Origin: Apostichopus japonicus | Lineage: Eukaryota; Echinodermata; Holothuroidea; Aspidochirotida; Stichopodidae | Assembly (NCBI RefSeq): GCF_037975245.1 | Contig: NC_092574.1 | Location: 1,705,001-1,769,000 of the forward strand | Length of the DNA stretch: 64,000 bases | Direction of reading: 5' to 3' | In this document: positions 14,801 through 28,504 of the stretch, piece after piece | How the letters are laid out: every line of letters starts with the position of its first letter | Position numbering within the stretch: position 1 is the stretch's first letter | Made by a program: the position numbers and the translations under genes | Notes under the pieces: model-generated | The model's database searches: none | Told to the model about the DNA's origin: nothing | The model's input: only the letters and a program-made list of their open reading frames with translations

Positions 14801-16493
14801 GAACTACACACGAGATCTAAAAAGTTATCGAAATTCACGTTTACTCACAAATCATAACTGATTTTCCACGTGGCAACAGACTAAGAGAAACTTCATCTGA
14901 ATATGACTTCACTCCTTTGTAATGAAATAAGTGCAACGAAGCTGCACAAAAAGGGGGACTCGCCTCTTGTTACCAAGTTGTCTATTTATGTATGTTCAAG
15001 ATATCGCAAAATACGGATCAAATTTAGGAAGTTGATGAAAGCCTTTACTTTGCATCATATAAATGTGTATTCATGTCGCAAGACTTCCTGGAGCAAACAA
15101 CAATTTATAGATTCTCGGATGCCTGGGGTTTTCAGATATAATATTATATTTGTCTCAATATTGTGAGGTTTTGGGTCATTATGTTAAAACGCATCCAGCA
15201 GTTCCACATAATTGCACAAGATTAATGCGCGCGTTGTCAATGTACAATAATAACGCTCTATGACATTCGTGTCCCTCTACAACTCTTGAAAAGTCATTAA
15301 CGAATTGTTGAAAACAAAGCAGGAAAGTCGGCGATTTAAAAAAAGCAGAATAGTATATCTATTGATCATTTGTCAAGTTTGGTATAGAGACGACGAAGAT
15401 TAATTTGTAACTTTCATATCCAAAGATGAACAGACAAGCATGTCTGTTATCCAGACACTCAGTGTCTAGCTACTCGTAGATTATAGTAGTAGGCAATTCA
15501 AAGTTTAATATAGCCACATTACATCGTATTGGTTATTTCAGAATATGGCTGGACACTTCCCGGGCTCGAGGTTAGGTTCCGTCCACAGCACCTCGAACAT
15601 GTTAATAACCAATTTCCAAATTCAATTCGACTAATTCGACTGATAATTAATGTACCCCATATTGACTCAAGTATTACAGGCCTGCTAAATACGGTGAGAT
15701 GAAACCTCTAACCAGATAATAACAATCAGAATTGTAAAGATGATTTGAAATTTGAAAATTATTTATTCTCCTAATACATATCAAGAAAATGCGAGTGCAA
15801 GCTGTACCAATCGGATTATAACCAAATTAGTAAAAAAAAAAAAAAATCATTTCCGACCGATTTGGAATTTCAAAAGTTTCTTATTTCTCGAATTCTGTCG
15901 ATTTAACGTTGGGCATACACAGGTAGTAGAGTGGATAAAAGTGCAATTCACAAATCCGATAAATGAAAAAAAAAAAAAACTCAAGACGTTTAGTTTTATG
16001 TTGTTGTTTATTTCACTGTCTGTCGCAGCTATGTTCGCGTACAGGAAATAGTTGAACCATGTATGCACTATAATATGAATCTTTAAATTTCCTGACTACA
16101 ATGACATATTTAGCAATTTATTATATCTATAAACGGTCTATATATTAAACAATGAAATTGTCCTTTAAAGACCCGCATTGCGTTGCTTATCGGTTTCGGA
16201 TGTAAGACGGGCCTGGCTGGAATTATGCACTAAGTGTAATCCCAGTAATTTCCAAAGGAACTGGTAAGACCAGAAAAATAAATCAAACAGCTACACAAAC
16301 TTAATTCTGTAGATAACATTATGTAATAAATAGTACGTAGCTGCTTATAGGTTGTATTACTTTTTCTATATATACCTATTTGTAAAGCACTCATGGCTAT
16401 GTGGAAGCATATGCATCGATTTCCTTCTGAAAGTAGAGGAGTAGGAGAATAAGGATATTATAATCGTGTGGCGAAGAAAATTATAACTTGTGT

Positions 16494-16532
16494 GTGGGGG
16501 AGGGGCGGGGGGGGGGGGCGGGGGGGGGGGCT
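16494..16532 (+). repeat. G-rich tract with quadruplex potential
   Basis: Runs of G broken only by single C or A (GGGGGAGGGGCGGGG-like). Comparable plus-strand G tracts lie at 5863-5883, 12490-12510, 17096-17135, 53420-53447 and 60204-60244; C tracts lie at 38815-38826, 39341-39357 and 55611-55626. The Pro-rich frames on the opposite strand come from these tracts. Confidence 0.85.
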
Positions 16533-16584
16533 GAAAATCGGTGGGTTTGGCGAGCTTCCCTGGGTGAAATCTTTGTTTTGTAGA

Positions 16585-16920
16585 TAGGCAGCTACGGTGA
16601 CTAAATTGGGAAATTCGATCCATTTTGTGTCGATATTTCTACCTTTTATCAAACTTCGACTTGTTTATACCAAACATTTTAAAGTTTGATATCCAAATTT
16701 TCGACTACATTCATAATTGTCACTTTTTAGTTTCGACAATTTTCTCGAGATTTAGACTTTTTCCTCCAACTTTTCGATATTTCATGTCAAAAATTATAAC
16801 GCCTTCTTCAAATCTCGACTTTTTCTCTACACAATTTCTCTTGTCTTTTGGTTTTTGTAAAATTCCAACTATATACTTTACCTCAAATTCCGAATAAATT
16901 CTCGAAATGGTTCCTATTTC
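16585..16920. repeat. Degenerate short-period repeat next to a G-tract
   Basis: Pyrimidine-rich loosely periodic sequence (TTTCGACAATTTTCTCGAGA, TTTTCGATATTTCATGTC, AAATCTCGACTTTTTCTC) of the same style as 43990-44540, starting about 50 bases after the G-rich tract at 16494-16532. Frames read here (such as 16625-16897) are by-products. Confidence 0.55.
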
Positions 16921-17477
16921 TATAGAAAAGTAGTAGATGTATGCCCGCCTCGCCCTCCTCCAACATTCATCCCCATGTGGGGAACCAATATATCCGACGG
17001 AGAAAAACAGTGAGGCCCATCCATGGTACATGTAAATGGATGGCAACGACCATCTGACGATGTATGGACCCTTAGGCTGACTGTTCCCGGAATGGGTGGG
17101 TGGGGGTTGGGGTGGGGGTGGGGGGGGGGTGGGGGATGTTGAGACGACTGTCCTCAACATCGAAGGATTTAAAGCATCATGCCACAATGACAGCATCAAC
17201 ATTCTCACGGAAGAAATATATCCAATGAAGTTAGCAGAATCTTAAAAATGTTATTTCTCATATTAAATTATTGCAGGGGAAAAATCAAATACATATTTAT
17301 TCCTCTTTGGAACAAATGTCAAAGTACATGTGAAACTAACTCCTATGTTAGTTTTGTCAAAATCTGCTAATGTTCTACTGAGACATTTGTTCACCATGTG
17401 TGTTGGTGAGATCAAATTTATGTACCGTCGAAATCATCACAATAACTAAGAATTAATAAACTAATTTGAGGTACAGC

Positions 17478-17563
<86 letters not shown>

Positions 17564-17571
17564 CATATATA
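17478..17571. repeat. (TA)n microsatellite
   Basis: Nearly pure TA run just before the 62-bp satellite region. Confidence 0.97.
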
Positions 17572-17960
17572 GACCTTGTCAAATAACGTATTCGAATGCA
17601 CTATATCTATCTACTAGTGAACAAACGTGTAGTTGTTCATACCGGACATCACCGTGTGTCTTGAAAACGACTCGTCAGTTAAATGTAGCACCATGTAAAA
17701 CCTTTCTAAACATACTGCTCATGCTTGGTTAGAGTTGTCGAACAATGAATTTCATCTTGTTTGGTTGAAGTTGCCAAGTAGTTGAAGACGTTTTCTTGTA
17801 AAAATTGATTAGTGGATTCCTGTTGGTGGTTTCCCGTCATGCTTCCGATGAGTTGGTCACTACAAGCAAAAGAAACAAATGAGAAGAAGAAAAAGCTACA
17901 GTAACCAACATCTATGAATAAAATAACATCGAAGAAATTCAACTTTGGCTTTCTTTTGCA

Positions 17961-20900
17961 TCTATACCTGCTTAGACAGCAGACGAAATGGATAGACGCT
18001 CTCTGTGTAATGCATTGTAATGTCTATACCTGCTTAGACAGCAGACGAAATGGATAGACGCTCTCTGTGTAATGCATTGTAATGTCTATACCTGCACTGA
18101 CAGCAGACGAAATGGATAGACGCTCTCTGTGTAATGCATTGTAATGTCTATACCTGCACTGACAGCAGACGAAATGGATAGACGCTCTCTGTGTAATGCA
18201 TCGTAATGTCTATACCTGCACTGACAGCAGACGAAATGGATAGACGCTCTCTGTGTAATGCATCGTAATGTCTATACCTGCACTGACAGCAGACGAAATG
18301 GATAGACGCTCTCTGTGTAATGCATCGTAATGTCTATACCTGCACTGACAGCAGACGAAATGGATAGACGCTCTCTGTGTAATGCATCGTAATGTCTATA
18401 CCTGCACTGACAGCAGACGAAATGGATAGACGCTCTCTGTGTAATGCATTGTAATGTCTATACCTGCACTGACAGCAGACGAAATGGATAGACGCTCTCT
18501 GTGTAATGCACTGTAATGTCTATACCTGCACTGACAGCAGACGAAATGGATAGACGCTCTCTGTGTAATGCATTGTAATGTCTATACCTGCACTGACAGC
18601 AGACGAAATGGATATACGCTCTCTGTGTAATGCATTGTAATGTCTATACCTGCACTGACAGCAGACGAAATAGTTATACGCTCTCTGTGTAATACATTGT
18701 AATGTCTATACCTGCACTGACAGCAGACGAAATGGATAGACGCTCTCTGTGTAATGCATTGTAATGTCTATACCTGCACTGACAGCAGACGAAATGGATA
18801 GACGCTCTCTGTGTAATGCATTGTAATGTCTATACCTGCACTGACAGCAGACGAATTGGATAGACGCTCTCTGTGTAATGCATTGTAATGTCTATACCTG
18901 CACTGACAGCAGACGAAATGGATAGACGCTCTCTGTGTAATGCATTGTAATGTCTATACTTGCACTGACAGCAGACGAAATAGTTATACGCTCTCTGTGT
19001 AATGCATTGTAATGTCTATACCTGCACTGACAGCAGACGAAATGGATAGACGCTCTCTGTGTAATACATGGTAATGTCTATACCTGCACTGACAGCAGAC
19101 GAAATGGATAGACGCTCTCTGTGTAATACATCGTAATTTCTATACCTGCACTGACAGCAGACGAAATGGATAGACGCTCTCTGTGTAATACATCGTAATG
19201 TCTATACCTGCACTGACAGCAGAAGAAATGGATAGACGCTCTCTGTGTAATGCATCGTAATGTCTATACCTGCACTGACAGCAGACGAAATGGATAGACG
19301 CTCTCTGTGTAATACATCGTAATGTCTATACCTGCACTGACAGCAGAAGAAATGGATAGACGCTCTCTGTGTAATGCATTGTAATGTCTATACCTGCACT
19401 GACAGCAGACGAAATAGTTATACGCTCTCTGTGTAATACATTGTAATGTCTATACCTGCACTGACAGCAGACGAAATGGATAGACGCTCTCTGTGTAATG
19501 CATTGTAATGTCTATACCTGCACTGACAGCAGAAGAAATGGATAGACGCTCTCTGTGTAATACATCGTAATGTCTATACCTGCACTGACAGCAGACGAAA
19601 TGGACAGACGCTATCTGTGTAATGCATCGTAATGTCTATACCTGCTTCGACAGCAGACGAAATGGATAGACGCTCTCTGTGTAATGCATTGTAATGTCTA
19701 TACCTGCACTGACAGCAGACGAATTGGATAGACGCTCTCTGTGTAATGCATTGTAATGTCTATACCTGCACTGACAGCAGACGAAATGGATAGACGCTCT
19801 CTGTGTAATGCATTGTAATGTCTATACCTGCACTGACAGCAGACGAAATAGTTATACGCTCTCTGTGTAATGCATTGTAATGTCTATACCTGCACTGACA
19901 GCAGACGAAATGGATAGACGCTCTCTGTGTAATACATGGTAATGTCTATACCTGCACTGACAGCAGACGAAATGGATAGACGCTCTCTGTGTAATACATC
20001 GTAATTTCTATACCTGCACTGACAGCAGACGAAATGGATAGACGCTCTCTGTGTAATACATCGTAATGTCTATACCTGCACTGACAGCAGAAGAAATGGA
20101 TAGACGCTCTCTGTGTAATGCATCGTAATGTCTATACCTGCACTGACAGCAGACGAAATGGATAGACGCTCTCTGTGTAATACATCGTAATGTCTATACC
20201 TGCACTGACAGCAGAAGAAATGGATAGACGCTCTCTGTGTAATGCATTGTAATGTCTATACCTGCACTGACAGCAGACGAAATAGTTATACGCTCTCTGT
20301 GTAATACATTGTAATGTCTATACCTGCACTGACAGCAGACGAAATGGATAGACGCTCTCTGTGTAATGCATTGTAATGTCTATACCTGCACTGACAGCAG
20401 AAGAAATGGATAGACGCTCTCTGTGTAATACATTGTAATGTCTATACCTGCACTGACAGCAGACGAAATGGATAGACGCTCTCTGTGTAATGCATTGTAA
20501 TGTCTATACCTGCACTTACAGCAGACGAAATGGACAGACGCTATCTGTGTAATGCATCGTAATGTCTATACCTGCACTGAAAGCAGACGAAATGGATAGA
20601 CGCTCTCTGTGTAATGCATCGTAAAGTCTATACCTGCTTCGACAGCAGACGAAATGGATAGACGCTCTTTGTGTAATACATTGTAATGTCTATACCTGCA
20701 CTGACAGCAGACGAAATGGACAGACGCTATCTGTGTAATGCATCGTAATGTCTATACCTGCACTGAAAGCAGACGAAATGGATAGACGCTCTCTGTGTAA
20801 TGCATCGTAAAGTCTATACCTGCTTCGACAGCAGACGAAATGGATAGACGCTCTCTGTGTAATGCATTGTAATGTCTATACCTGTACTGACAGCAGAAGA

Positions 20901-23659
20901 AGTGGATAGACGCTCTCTGTGTAATGCATTGTAATGTCTATACCTGTACTGACAGCAGAAGAAGTGGATAGACGCTCTCTGTGTAATGCATTGTAATGTC
21001 TATACCTGCACAGACAGCAGACGAAATGGATAGACGCTCTCTGTGTAATGCATCGTAAAGTCTATACCTGCACAGACAGCAGACGAAATGGATAGACGCT
21101 CTCTGTGTAATGCATCGTAAAGTCTATACCTGTACTGACAGCAGAAGAAATGGACACGCTCTCTGTGTAATGCATCGTAAAGTCTATACCTGCACCGACA
21201 GCAGACGAAATGGATAGACGCTCTCTGTGTAATGCATTGTAATGTCTATACCTGCACTGACAGCAGACGAAATGGATAGACGCTCTCTGTGTAATGCATT
21301 GTAATATCTATACCTGCACTGAAAGCAGACGAAATGGACAGACGCTCTCTGTGTTATGCATCGTAAAGTCTATACCTGCTTCGACAGCAGACGAAATGGA
21401 TAGACGCTCTCTGTGTAATGCATTGTAATGTCTATACCTGTACTTACAGCAGACGAAATGGACAGACGCTATCTGTGTAATGCATCGTAATGTCTATACC
21501 TGCACTGAAAGCAGACGAAATGGATAGACGCTCTCTGTGTAATGCATCGTAAAGTCTATACCTGCTTCGACAGCAGACGAAATGGATAGACGCTCTTTGT
21601 GTAATACATTGTAATGTCTATACCTGCACTGACAGCAGACGAAATGGACAGACGCTATCTGTGTAATGCATCGTAATGTCTATACCTGCACTGAAAGCAG
21701 ACGAAATGGATAGACGCTCTCTGTGTAATGCATCGTAAAGTCTATACCTGCTTCGACAGCAGACGAAATGGATAGACGCTCTCTGTGTAATGCATTGTAA
21801 TGTCTATACCTGTACTGACAGCAGAAGAAGTGGATAGACGCTCTCTGTGTAATGCATTGTAATGTCTATACCTGTACTGACAGCAGAAGAAGTGGATAGA
21901 CGCTCTCTGTGTAATGCATTGTAATGTCTATACCTGCACAGACAGCAGACGAAATGGATAGACGCTCTCTGTGTAATGCATCGTAAAGTCTATACCTGCA
22001 CAGACAGCAGACGAAATGGATAGACGCTCTCTGTGTAATGCATCGTAAAGTCTATACCTGTACTGACAGCAGAAGAAATGGACACGCTCTCTGTGTAATG
22101 CATCGTAAAGTCTATACCTGCACCGACAGCAGACGAAATGGATAGACGCTCTCTGTGTAATGCATTGTAATGTCTATACCTGCACTGACAGCAGACGAAA
22201 TGGATAGACGCTCTCTGTGTAATGCATTGTAATATCTATACCTGCACTGAAAGCAGACGAAATGGACAGACGCTCTCTGTGTTATGCATCGTAAAGTCTA
22301 TACCTGCTTCGACAGCAGACGAAATGGATAGACGCTCTCTGTGTAATGCATTGTAATGTCTATACCTGTACTTACAGCAGACGAAATGGACAGACGCTAT
22401 CTGTGTAATGCATCGTAATGTCTATACCTGCACTGAAAGCAGACGAAATGGATAGACGCTCTCTGTGTAATGCATCGTAAAGTCTATACCTGCTTCGACA
22501 GCAGACGAAATGGATAGACGCTCTTTGTGTAATACATTGTAATGTCTATACCTGCACTGACAGCAGACGAAATGGACAGACGCTCTCTGTGTAATGCATC
22601 GTAATGTCTATACCTGCACTGAAAGCAGACGAAATGGATAGACGCTCTCTGTGTAATGCATCGTAAAGTCTATACCTGCTTCGACAGCAGACGAAATGGA
22701 TAGACGCTCTCTGTGTAATGCATTGTAATGTCTATACCTGTACTGACAGCAGAAGAAGTGGATAGACGCTCTCTGTGTAATGCATTGTAATGTCTATACC
22801 TGTACTGACAGCAGAAGAAGTGGATAGACGCTCTCTGTGTAATGCATTGTAATGTCTATACCTGTACTGACAGCAGAAGAAGTGGATAGACGCTCTCTGT
22901 GTAATGCATTGTAATGTCTATACCTGCACAGACAGCAGACGAAATGGATAGACGCTCTCTGTGTAATGCATCGTAAAGTCTATACCTGCACAGACAGCAG
23001 ACGAAATGGATAGACGCTCTCTGTGTAATGCATCGTAAAGTCTATACCTGTACTGACAGCAGAAGAAATGGACACGCTCTCTGTGTAATGCATCGTAAAG
23101 TCTATACCTGCACCGACAGCAGACGAAATGGATAGACGCTCTCTGTGTAATGCATTGTAATGTCTATACCTGCACTGACAGCAGACGAAATGGATAGACG
23201 CTCTCTGTGTAATACATTGTAATGTCTATACCTGCACTGACAGCAGACGAATTGGATAGACGCTCTCTGTGTAATGCATTGTAATGTCTATACCTGCACT
23301 GAAAGCAGACGAAATGGACAGACGCTCTCTGTGTTATGCATCGTAAAGTCTATACCTGCTTCGACAGCAGACGAAATGGATAGACGCTCTCTGTGTAATA
23401 CATTGTAATGTCTATACCTGCACTGAAAGCAGACGAAATGGACAGACGCTCTCTGTGTAATGCATCGTAAAGTCTATACCTGCTTCGACAGCAGACGAAT
23501 TGGATAGACGCTCTCTGTGTAATGCATTGTAATGTCTATACCTGTACTGACAGCAGAAGAAGTGGATAGACGCTCTCTGTGTAATGCATTGTAATGTCTA
23601 TACCTGCACTGAAAGCAGACGAAATGGATAGACGCTCTCTGTGTAATACATTGTAATGT
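17961..23659. repeat. 62-bp satellite array, about 92 copies, with higher-order repeats
   Basis: A continuous tandem array. Each unit begins TCTATACCTGCACTGACAGC, runs through ACGAAATGGATAGACGCTCT and ends near TAATGCATTGTAATG; most copies are exactly 62 bp. Variant units mark a higher-order structure. The GAATTGG variant recurs at 18853 and 19721, the ATAGTTATACG variant at 18977 and 19845, and ATACATGG at 19061 and 19929, all 868 bp apart (14 units). Further on, the shortened GGACACGCT unit recurs at about 21151, 22079 and 23069 (spacings 928 and 990 bp, or 15 and 16 units each less 2 bp), and the CTATCTG variant at 20531, 21459 and 22387. The third block has three copies of a GAAGAAGTGG unit where the others have two. 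There are no unique spacers and no long conserved ORF; 62 is not a multiple of three. Confidence 0.97.
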
Positions 23660-26600
23660 GCACTTCCTGGAACGGGTTATACTGATCTTGCAGTGAGCAA
23701 GGACAATACAGTGCTGATAGAACACGGAAACTTAAAACGAACAAAACAGACAACTCTTATTACAAAATGGTGCTAGAATGGCTACTTATTTGGTGTATTT
23801 AGTACATTTAATGTTAAAATTTATATTGATGTGAGAAGAAATGTTAAATTCATACAAAGGTTTAACCACGTTTTATCTGATGATAAGAATATTGTCTCAT
23901 ATACTTATTCCCATTTAAAGTCATTTTGCTGACAACGAACTAATAGCAACCTTTAGCAGTAGGATCCAAAACTTACCCAAAACTTACCCTACACTTACCT
24001 TACACTACACTATATATTCTTTGCCTACGCAATGAATAAGACACTTTACAAAGTGAATGAAGTCTGAGCATGGCATCTTTTCTATTTTAGTTATCTAGGA
24101 TGTGAGTGTGTAACTATTATTAACTAAATTAATATGACTAGGCTTAAATCCCTGTTATGCATTTGATCTTGACGGTCTAAAGAATATATTTGATATTATT
24201 GTGTAATAATGACATAACCATGACAAGGTTCTTGTTTGCCAAAAATTTGGCTCATTCGCAGAGATCGAGCGAAAGTCAAACTAAAAACAAAATCATCCCT
24301 GTCTGTGTACGAAAATATTAATCAGACGCATGTGCTGGTAAACATTTTGAGCTCAAAACGTAATATTAAAAAACATTGGTGCTATAGACATGATGAAATA
24401 CTTAGCCCAGCATATATGACTAATGCGCAGTTATGACGTCAATACATTAGCCCTCGCATGCGCCTGATTAATATTATCATCTCGACCAAACACAATAACA
24501 AAGAAAGGACATCATTTTTTATGTTCGGGATTATTCATTCCCTCGGTCTTTGCAAAATGGGCCGAAATTTTGGGCAGAGTTAAATCGTCATGATTTGTGT
24601 GGTTATTCACCAGACAGCAATTCCGAAAACGATTGTATAGAGTTAGGGTTCGGTTACCGTATAGTTCGTGTTAAAAATGTAATGTTTGTGAGCTTCAAGC
24701 CTATGCCTCATAACAATTGGAAATAAACAGCCAAAATATTACTATTTGCTCGTCTGTAAATTGAAACTTGACTGCACTATTGTGTAATCCTTTATGACGT
24801 ATATTTCCGTTATTTACTTTTTGCTATATATATTATGTTAAATAAATGATTTCTTTTATGATTAGTCTTCGTTTATCTCGACTTTTAGTGAAATGTTGAA
24901 TAAATGTATCACTAGTTCCTTAAATATATTCCAGCATCTTATCGACCCAGGTATCAATACAGAATGTTTGGCTTTGATTTTAGTTTCATGTCATTCTCAC
25001 AGTCACAAAAATTCCTCGGTGTTACGTAAGTCGCAAACAGCAGTATAGATGAGGAGAAAGAGATGGGAAAAAAAGAGAGAATGAAAACACTCTCAATAAG
25101 TCTTGCAAGAACAACGCGACTACTGCATTAAGCTACAAGTTTGCAAACACATATACGGCTCATCATAATTCACATATCTTTGTTCATTTAATTATACAAA
25201 CCTGCTTGCAAACACTGCTTGCACGCACTTGAGATTCACCAGCTTAATATATGCGTAAATAAAATTAATAGGTGGCATCTATTGTTATAATGTCAGGCTG
25301 GCTGATTTAAGCTTACAGCGCCATAATGTCTTTGTCCAAACTTTGACCAACTCTATACTCCGCTGTAGAGTCTTAAATCAAATAGGTTTACATCTTCAGT
25401 TCACGTGTGAAATAACAGCAATGCCCCCTGTCCTTATAGTTATAGTGGTAAAATTTGTGAGAAATCATGCGTTCAGCAGCAAAAAAGGCCAGCGGTCCTG
25501 TAGCCAAAAGCATGGGCGAAACACATTGAAATCAAGTTCGTGCTTTTCGCAGTGTTACTTAGGCCTGTAATTTGCTTTTACTAACTAAACCCTCTGTACA
25601 ACTCTTGTCAAACTATGAAGAGAATTTTTCACCGATTTCGCGTTCACAAGAAACGATGAAAGGTGTGATGTCGTGACAGCAACGGGTTGACGGAGACGTA
25701 GAACGACAAGAGCGTGACGATCAGCTAAATAAAGAGTCACGAGATGGTTTGCCGCGCAGATCTACTATTCCTTATATATCGAGGTCGGGCGTATAGTAAA
25801 CTTAACCATGCCCTTCAATATGTAGTAACAGTCATCGTTCAAACTAGTGAAAAGGCCGAACGGTTTGAAGTATAGTGATCTTAAGACAACTTGCTGTCGG
25901 TATAGAACCGTCCCAAATTTACCGATCAAAGGTATGCCTTGTCCAATCTACAGAATTTTTACCCCTTACAAAACTATCCCTATACGTTATCCCGTTAGGC
26001 TTCAAATGTGTTCGAAGTTTTTAAGTCTAGTTTGTAAATGGTTCATCACAAATATCGTTACAAAGAATATTGCATTATTGTTGACTTTAAACATAAATCA
26101 TACACTAAGCCTATATTATATTACGGAATATTAAAGGAGAAGCAAATCCACGCACACCACCTTTAACTCAGTTGGTAACGAAAAACTTATAAATCTAAAA
26201 GTGAACGTTCCAGTCGACATCACCTTAAGATGTTCGTTTGTACACAGGAGTGTACATTACCAACTCTGAAATCACACCACCATATTCTTGATTTTAATGT
26301 TATTCTTTATTATCACATTATTTTCTTTGGTGAAGATCATGGATTTGCAACTGGTTGGAAAATAAGTTATGGCATATAACTTATTATTAAAATGTTTTAG
26401 TGACAGCACTGTTTTATTTCACCATGGAAATATACGTTTTTTTTGGGGGGGGGCGGGGTATAAATATATTCCAGATTGTTTTCACGTGGCATGAATAAGG
26501 TTTAGTTACTTTTTAATTTACAACCTTTTAAATGTTGAAAAATACATTTGCTAACACTAACTGCAAATACGCCACTACAAGTGTTTGGTATTGAGTTGTA

Positions 26601-27640
26601 TTTTCTTAATACGTACCGATGTTTAACAATCCTGATTATATAGGGTTTCATTGGAGCTTAAAGCGCTATGCGACCATAACTTGTCAGTTATATGCGTGTA
26701 TAATGTCTTCAACAGAAAGGCAACTTGAACCAGACGCATGATCCAGCTGGGACTTACGTTGCTGTGCTAAGTAAGAACGCAATGCAGGCTGCATACTATA
26801 ACCAAAAACATTAATGGAAGTTAGTTGAAATGTACAGTGTATATTAGACGGAATGTCACTGAAATGGTATACAGTTCAAGATTGGGTTTTAACGATATCT
26901 TCTTCGGAGCACGCACCTCTGCTTGCGGCGATGCATTTGACAAAAATGTTAAAAACATTCGCTTTCAAATTTCGCAGTCAGTGCATCTACAGAAAGCGAC
27001 TTATAACTTGCCAAGATATAAACATGTAACCAAGCAGGAATTTGTCTCTATACATATATTTCGCGCGATAAAAAGAGAGCGGAAAATGTTAAAACTTTAG
27101 TACAGTATGAATAAGGTTAGAACAGAAAGAAAGAAAAACGAAATAAGAAATTAATAAACTTTAGATAGGGAAAAGACGAAGATCATATGGTTTACTTTCA
27201 ATGTAATTTACAAATTTCATCTAAAACCTTTTATATGAAAGATCATAAGGTAAGTGATCCAATTTCAGTCTAATGCTTAGCCATTGCACATTTGCCTTAA
27301 CATTGCACAACCCAATCTATACGAAATTTAAGTCAAAAAACAATATTTCATTTTGTTATCTGAGTTACCCTTTCTGCTAAAAATGAATCATAAGACTAAC
27401 AAAAGAACTTACTAAGAAGAAGATTACGAACAGAATTAGAAATATATACATGATGAAATTGTTAAACGGATATGAAGTTGAAAACGACTGACAGAAATGT
27501 GAAGAATAGTAACATTAATTTATCTCCGAACATGGTGAAGTTTTATCACCCCCGCAGACAAAAGGGTGAGTATCTCTCCCACGGTTTATTCATTCTATCG
27601 GGCATGTCTACAGTGGTAAGCTATTTCCTGCTTGTTGCAG
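23660..27640. other. Gene-free DNA between the satellite and POU4
   Basis: Unique AT-rich sequence. Frames of 66-95 codons (24236-24436, 25847-26134, 26825-27100) have no recognisable domain or consistent splice sites. Any POU4 downstream regulatory DNA would lie here, but none can be identified by eye. Confidence 0.45.
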
Positions 27641-27649
27641 GGTTTCAAG

Positions 27650-28044
27650 CAGGGGGTAGGAGCCGGGGGCACTGGGGACACGTGCCTCCCCACCCTTTTT
27701 TCAAAATAGCAAATATAAAATGTGCCCGTTTGATGAAGAGCTGTCTTTTGGATATCTTAAGCCTTTGTTAATTTTAATATTTTATTTTAATTTTGTTATT
27801 TTTAGTCTATTCATGCTATTTTAAAATGGCATCCCATATCTTTTCATAACACGGTTAACAATAAACAATCTCAATAAATAGTATTGATAGCATACTAACA
27901 CATCATATATATTTGAGTGATATAGCCGGTGTGTATCGGTTTATAGCATAACGAGTGGTGGTTTTGGAATGAGAAAGTGCCTCTCTGATGTTGTGCCGGC
28001 CTCCCCCCCCCGCCCACACTTTTTGGAAGCTTCCTACCTCCCTG
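27650..28044. mobile_element. hAT-like MITE, copy 1 (3' of POU4)
   Basis: A 395-bp element with imperfect terminal inverted repeats (CAGGGGGTAGGAGC at the left, GCTTCCTACCTCCCTG at the right) flanked by an exact 8-bp target duplication, GTTTCAAG (27642-27649 and 28045-28052). An 8-bp duplication with CAGGGG-type ends is typical of hAT transposons. It has no transposase frame, so it is non-autonomous. The interior closely matches copy 2 at 30794-31127, with an extra segment near 27875-27930. Both ends carry G/C homopolymers. Confidence 0.9.
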
Positions 28045-28150
28045 GTTTCAAGGTTCTCTTTTCAACGCCTTCTGCTTAAAGACAATATTTAATCACGCTT
28101 TGGAGTCAAATGTGTGTGGTGAGGTGCTGGGAAACAACATGAAATATATG

Positions 28151-28156
28151 TTTATT
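28151..28156 (-). promoter_or_regulatory. Candidate POU4 polyadenylation signal AATAAA
   Basis: AATAAA on the minus strand, about 350 bases beyond the POU4 stop codon and just before the MITE at 27650-28044. Position and spacing are plausible for a short 3' UTR. The hexamer is common in AT-rich DNA, so this is only a candidate. Confidence 0.25.
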
Positions 28157-28504
28157 TTTGGGAACATTGTCTCAATTGTATATTTAAAATTATGATTAGC
28201 ATTCGATCTTACCTAATTAGCTGAAATAGCAATTAAGTACATTAAGAAGTTATGAAAGGAAAATAAGTGTCACATCGAAAGTGGAAGAGTGTCAATCACA
28301 ACAAACAGGATCGCCAAAAACGGATCTTCTTCCCTTCCTTTGGATTACAGTTGTGGTTATCTTGGTGATTATAGCAATGTGCAAGTGTGAGAGAGGGTGA
28401 GAAATAGCATCCATGCAGAGCCCTGTTCTGGCCTCATTGCACGTCTCAAAACAGAGCGACTTGGCACTCAACACGGTTATTCTGTTTATGAGTGATTATT
28501 CCAC

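Larger units (their letters stand above)
8400..17470. other. Gene-free AT-rich DNA with microsatellites
   Basis: Apart from the TA runs, the G tracts and the degenerate repeat at 16585, I see no supportable gene. A tandem CCTTTGACGACTGAAT pair near 8425 and a (CCCCTG)4 run near 13195-13217 are minor repeats. A region near 14270-14500 has worn traces of the CRE repeat (GTGACATCATGAATATTCAT, TACGAGCACCAAATAC). Confidence 0.5.

Noticed and set aside
16366-17208. Proline-rich minus-strand proteins (85-162 codons)
   Set aside because: The Pro runs are the complement of G-tracts and the remainder lies in a degenerate repeat; no domain or splice support.
17961-23659. CRISPR-like array
   Set aside because: The 62-bp units abut directly with no unique spacers, and the host DNA is eukaryotic; it is a tandem satellite.
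28292-28474. In-frame minus-strand frame just after the POU4 stop as an extra C-terminal exon
   Set aside because: Joining it from the 28508 donor to the nearby AACAG acceptor would need an intron of only about 20-25 bases, and the peptide has no POU4-like features; a TAA also follows the TGA in the same frame.
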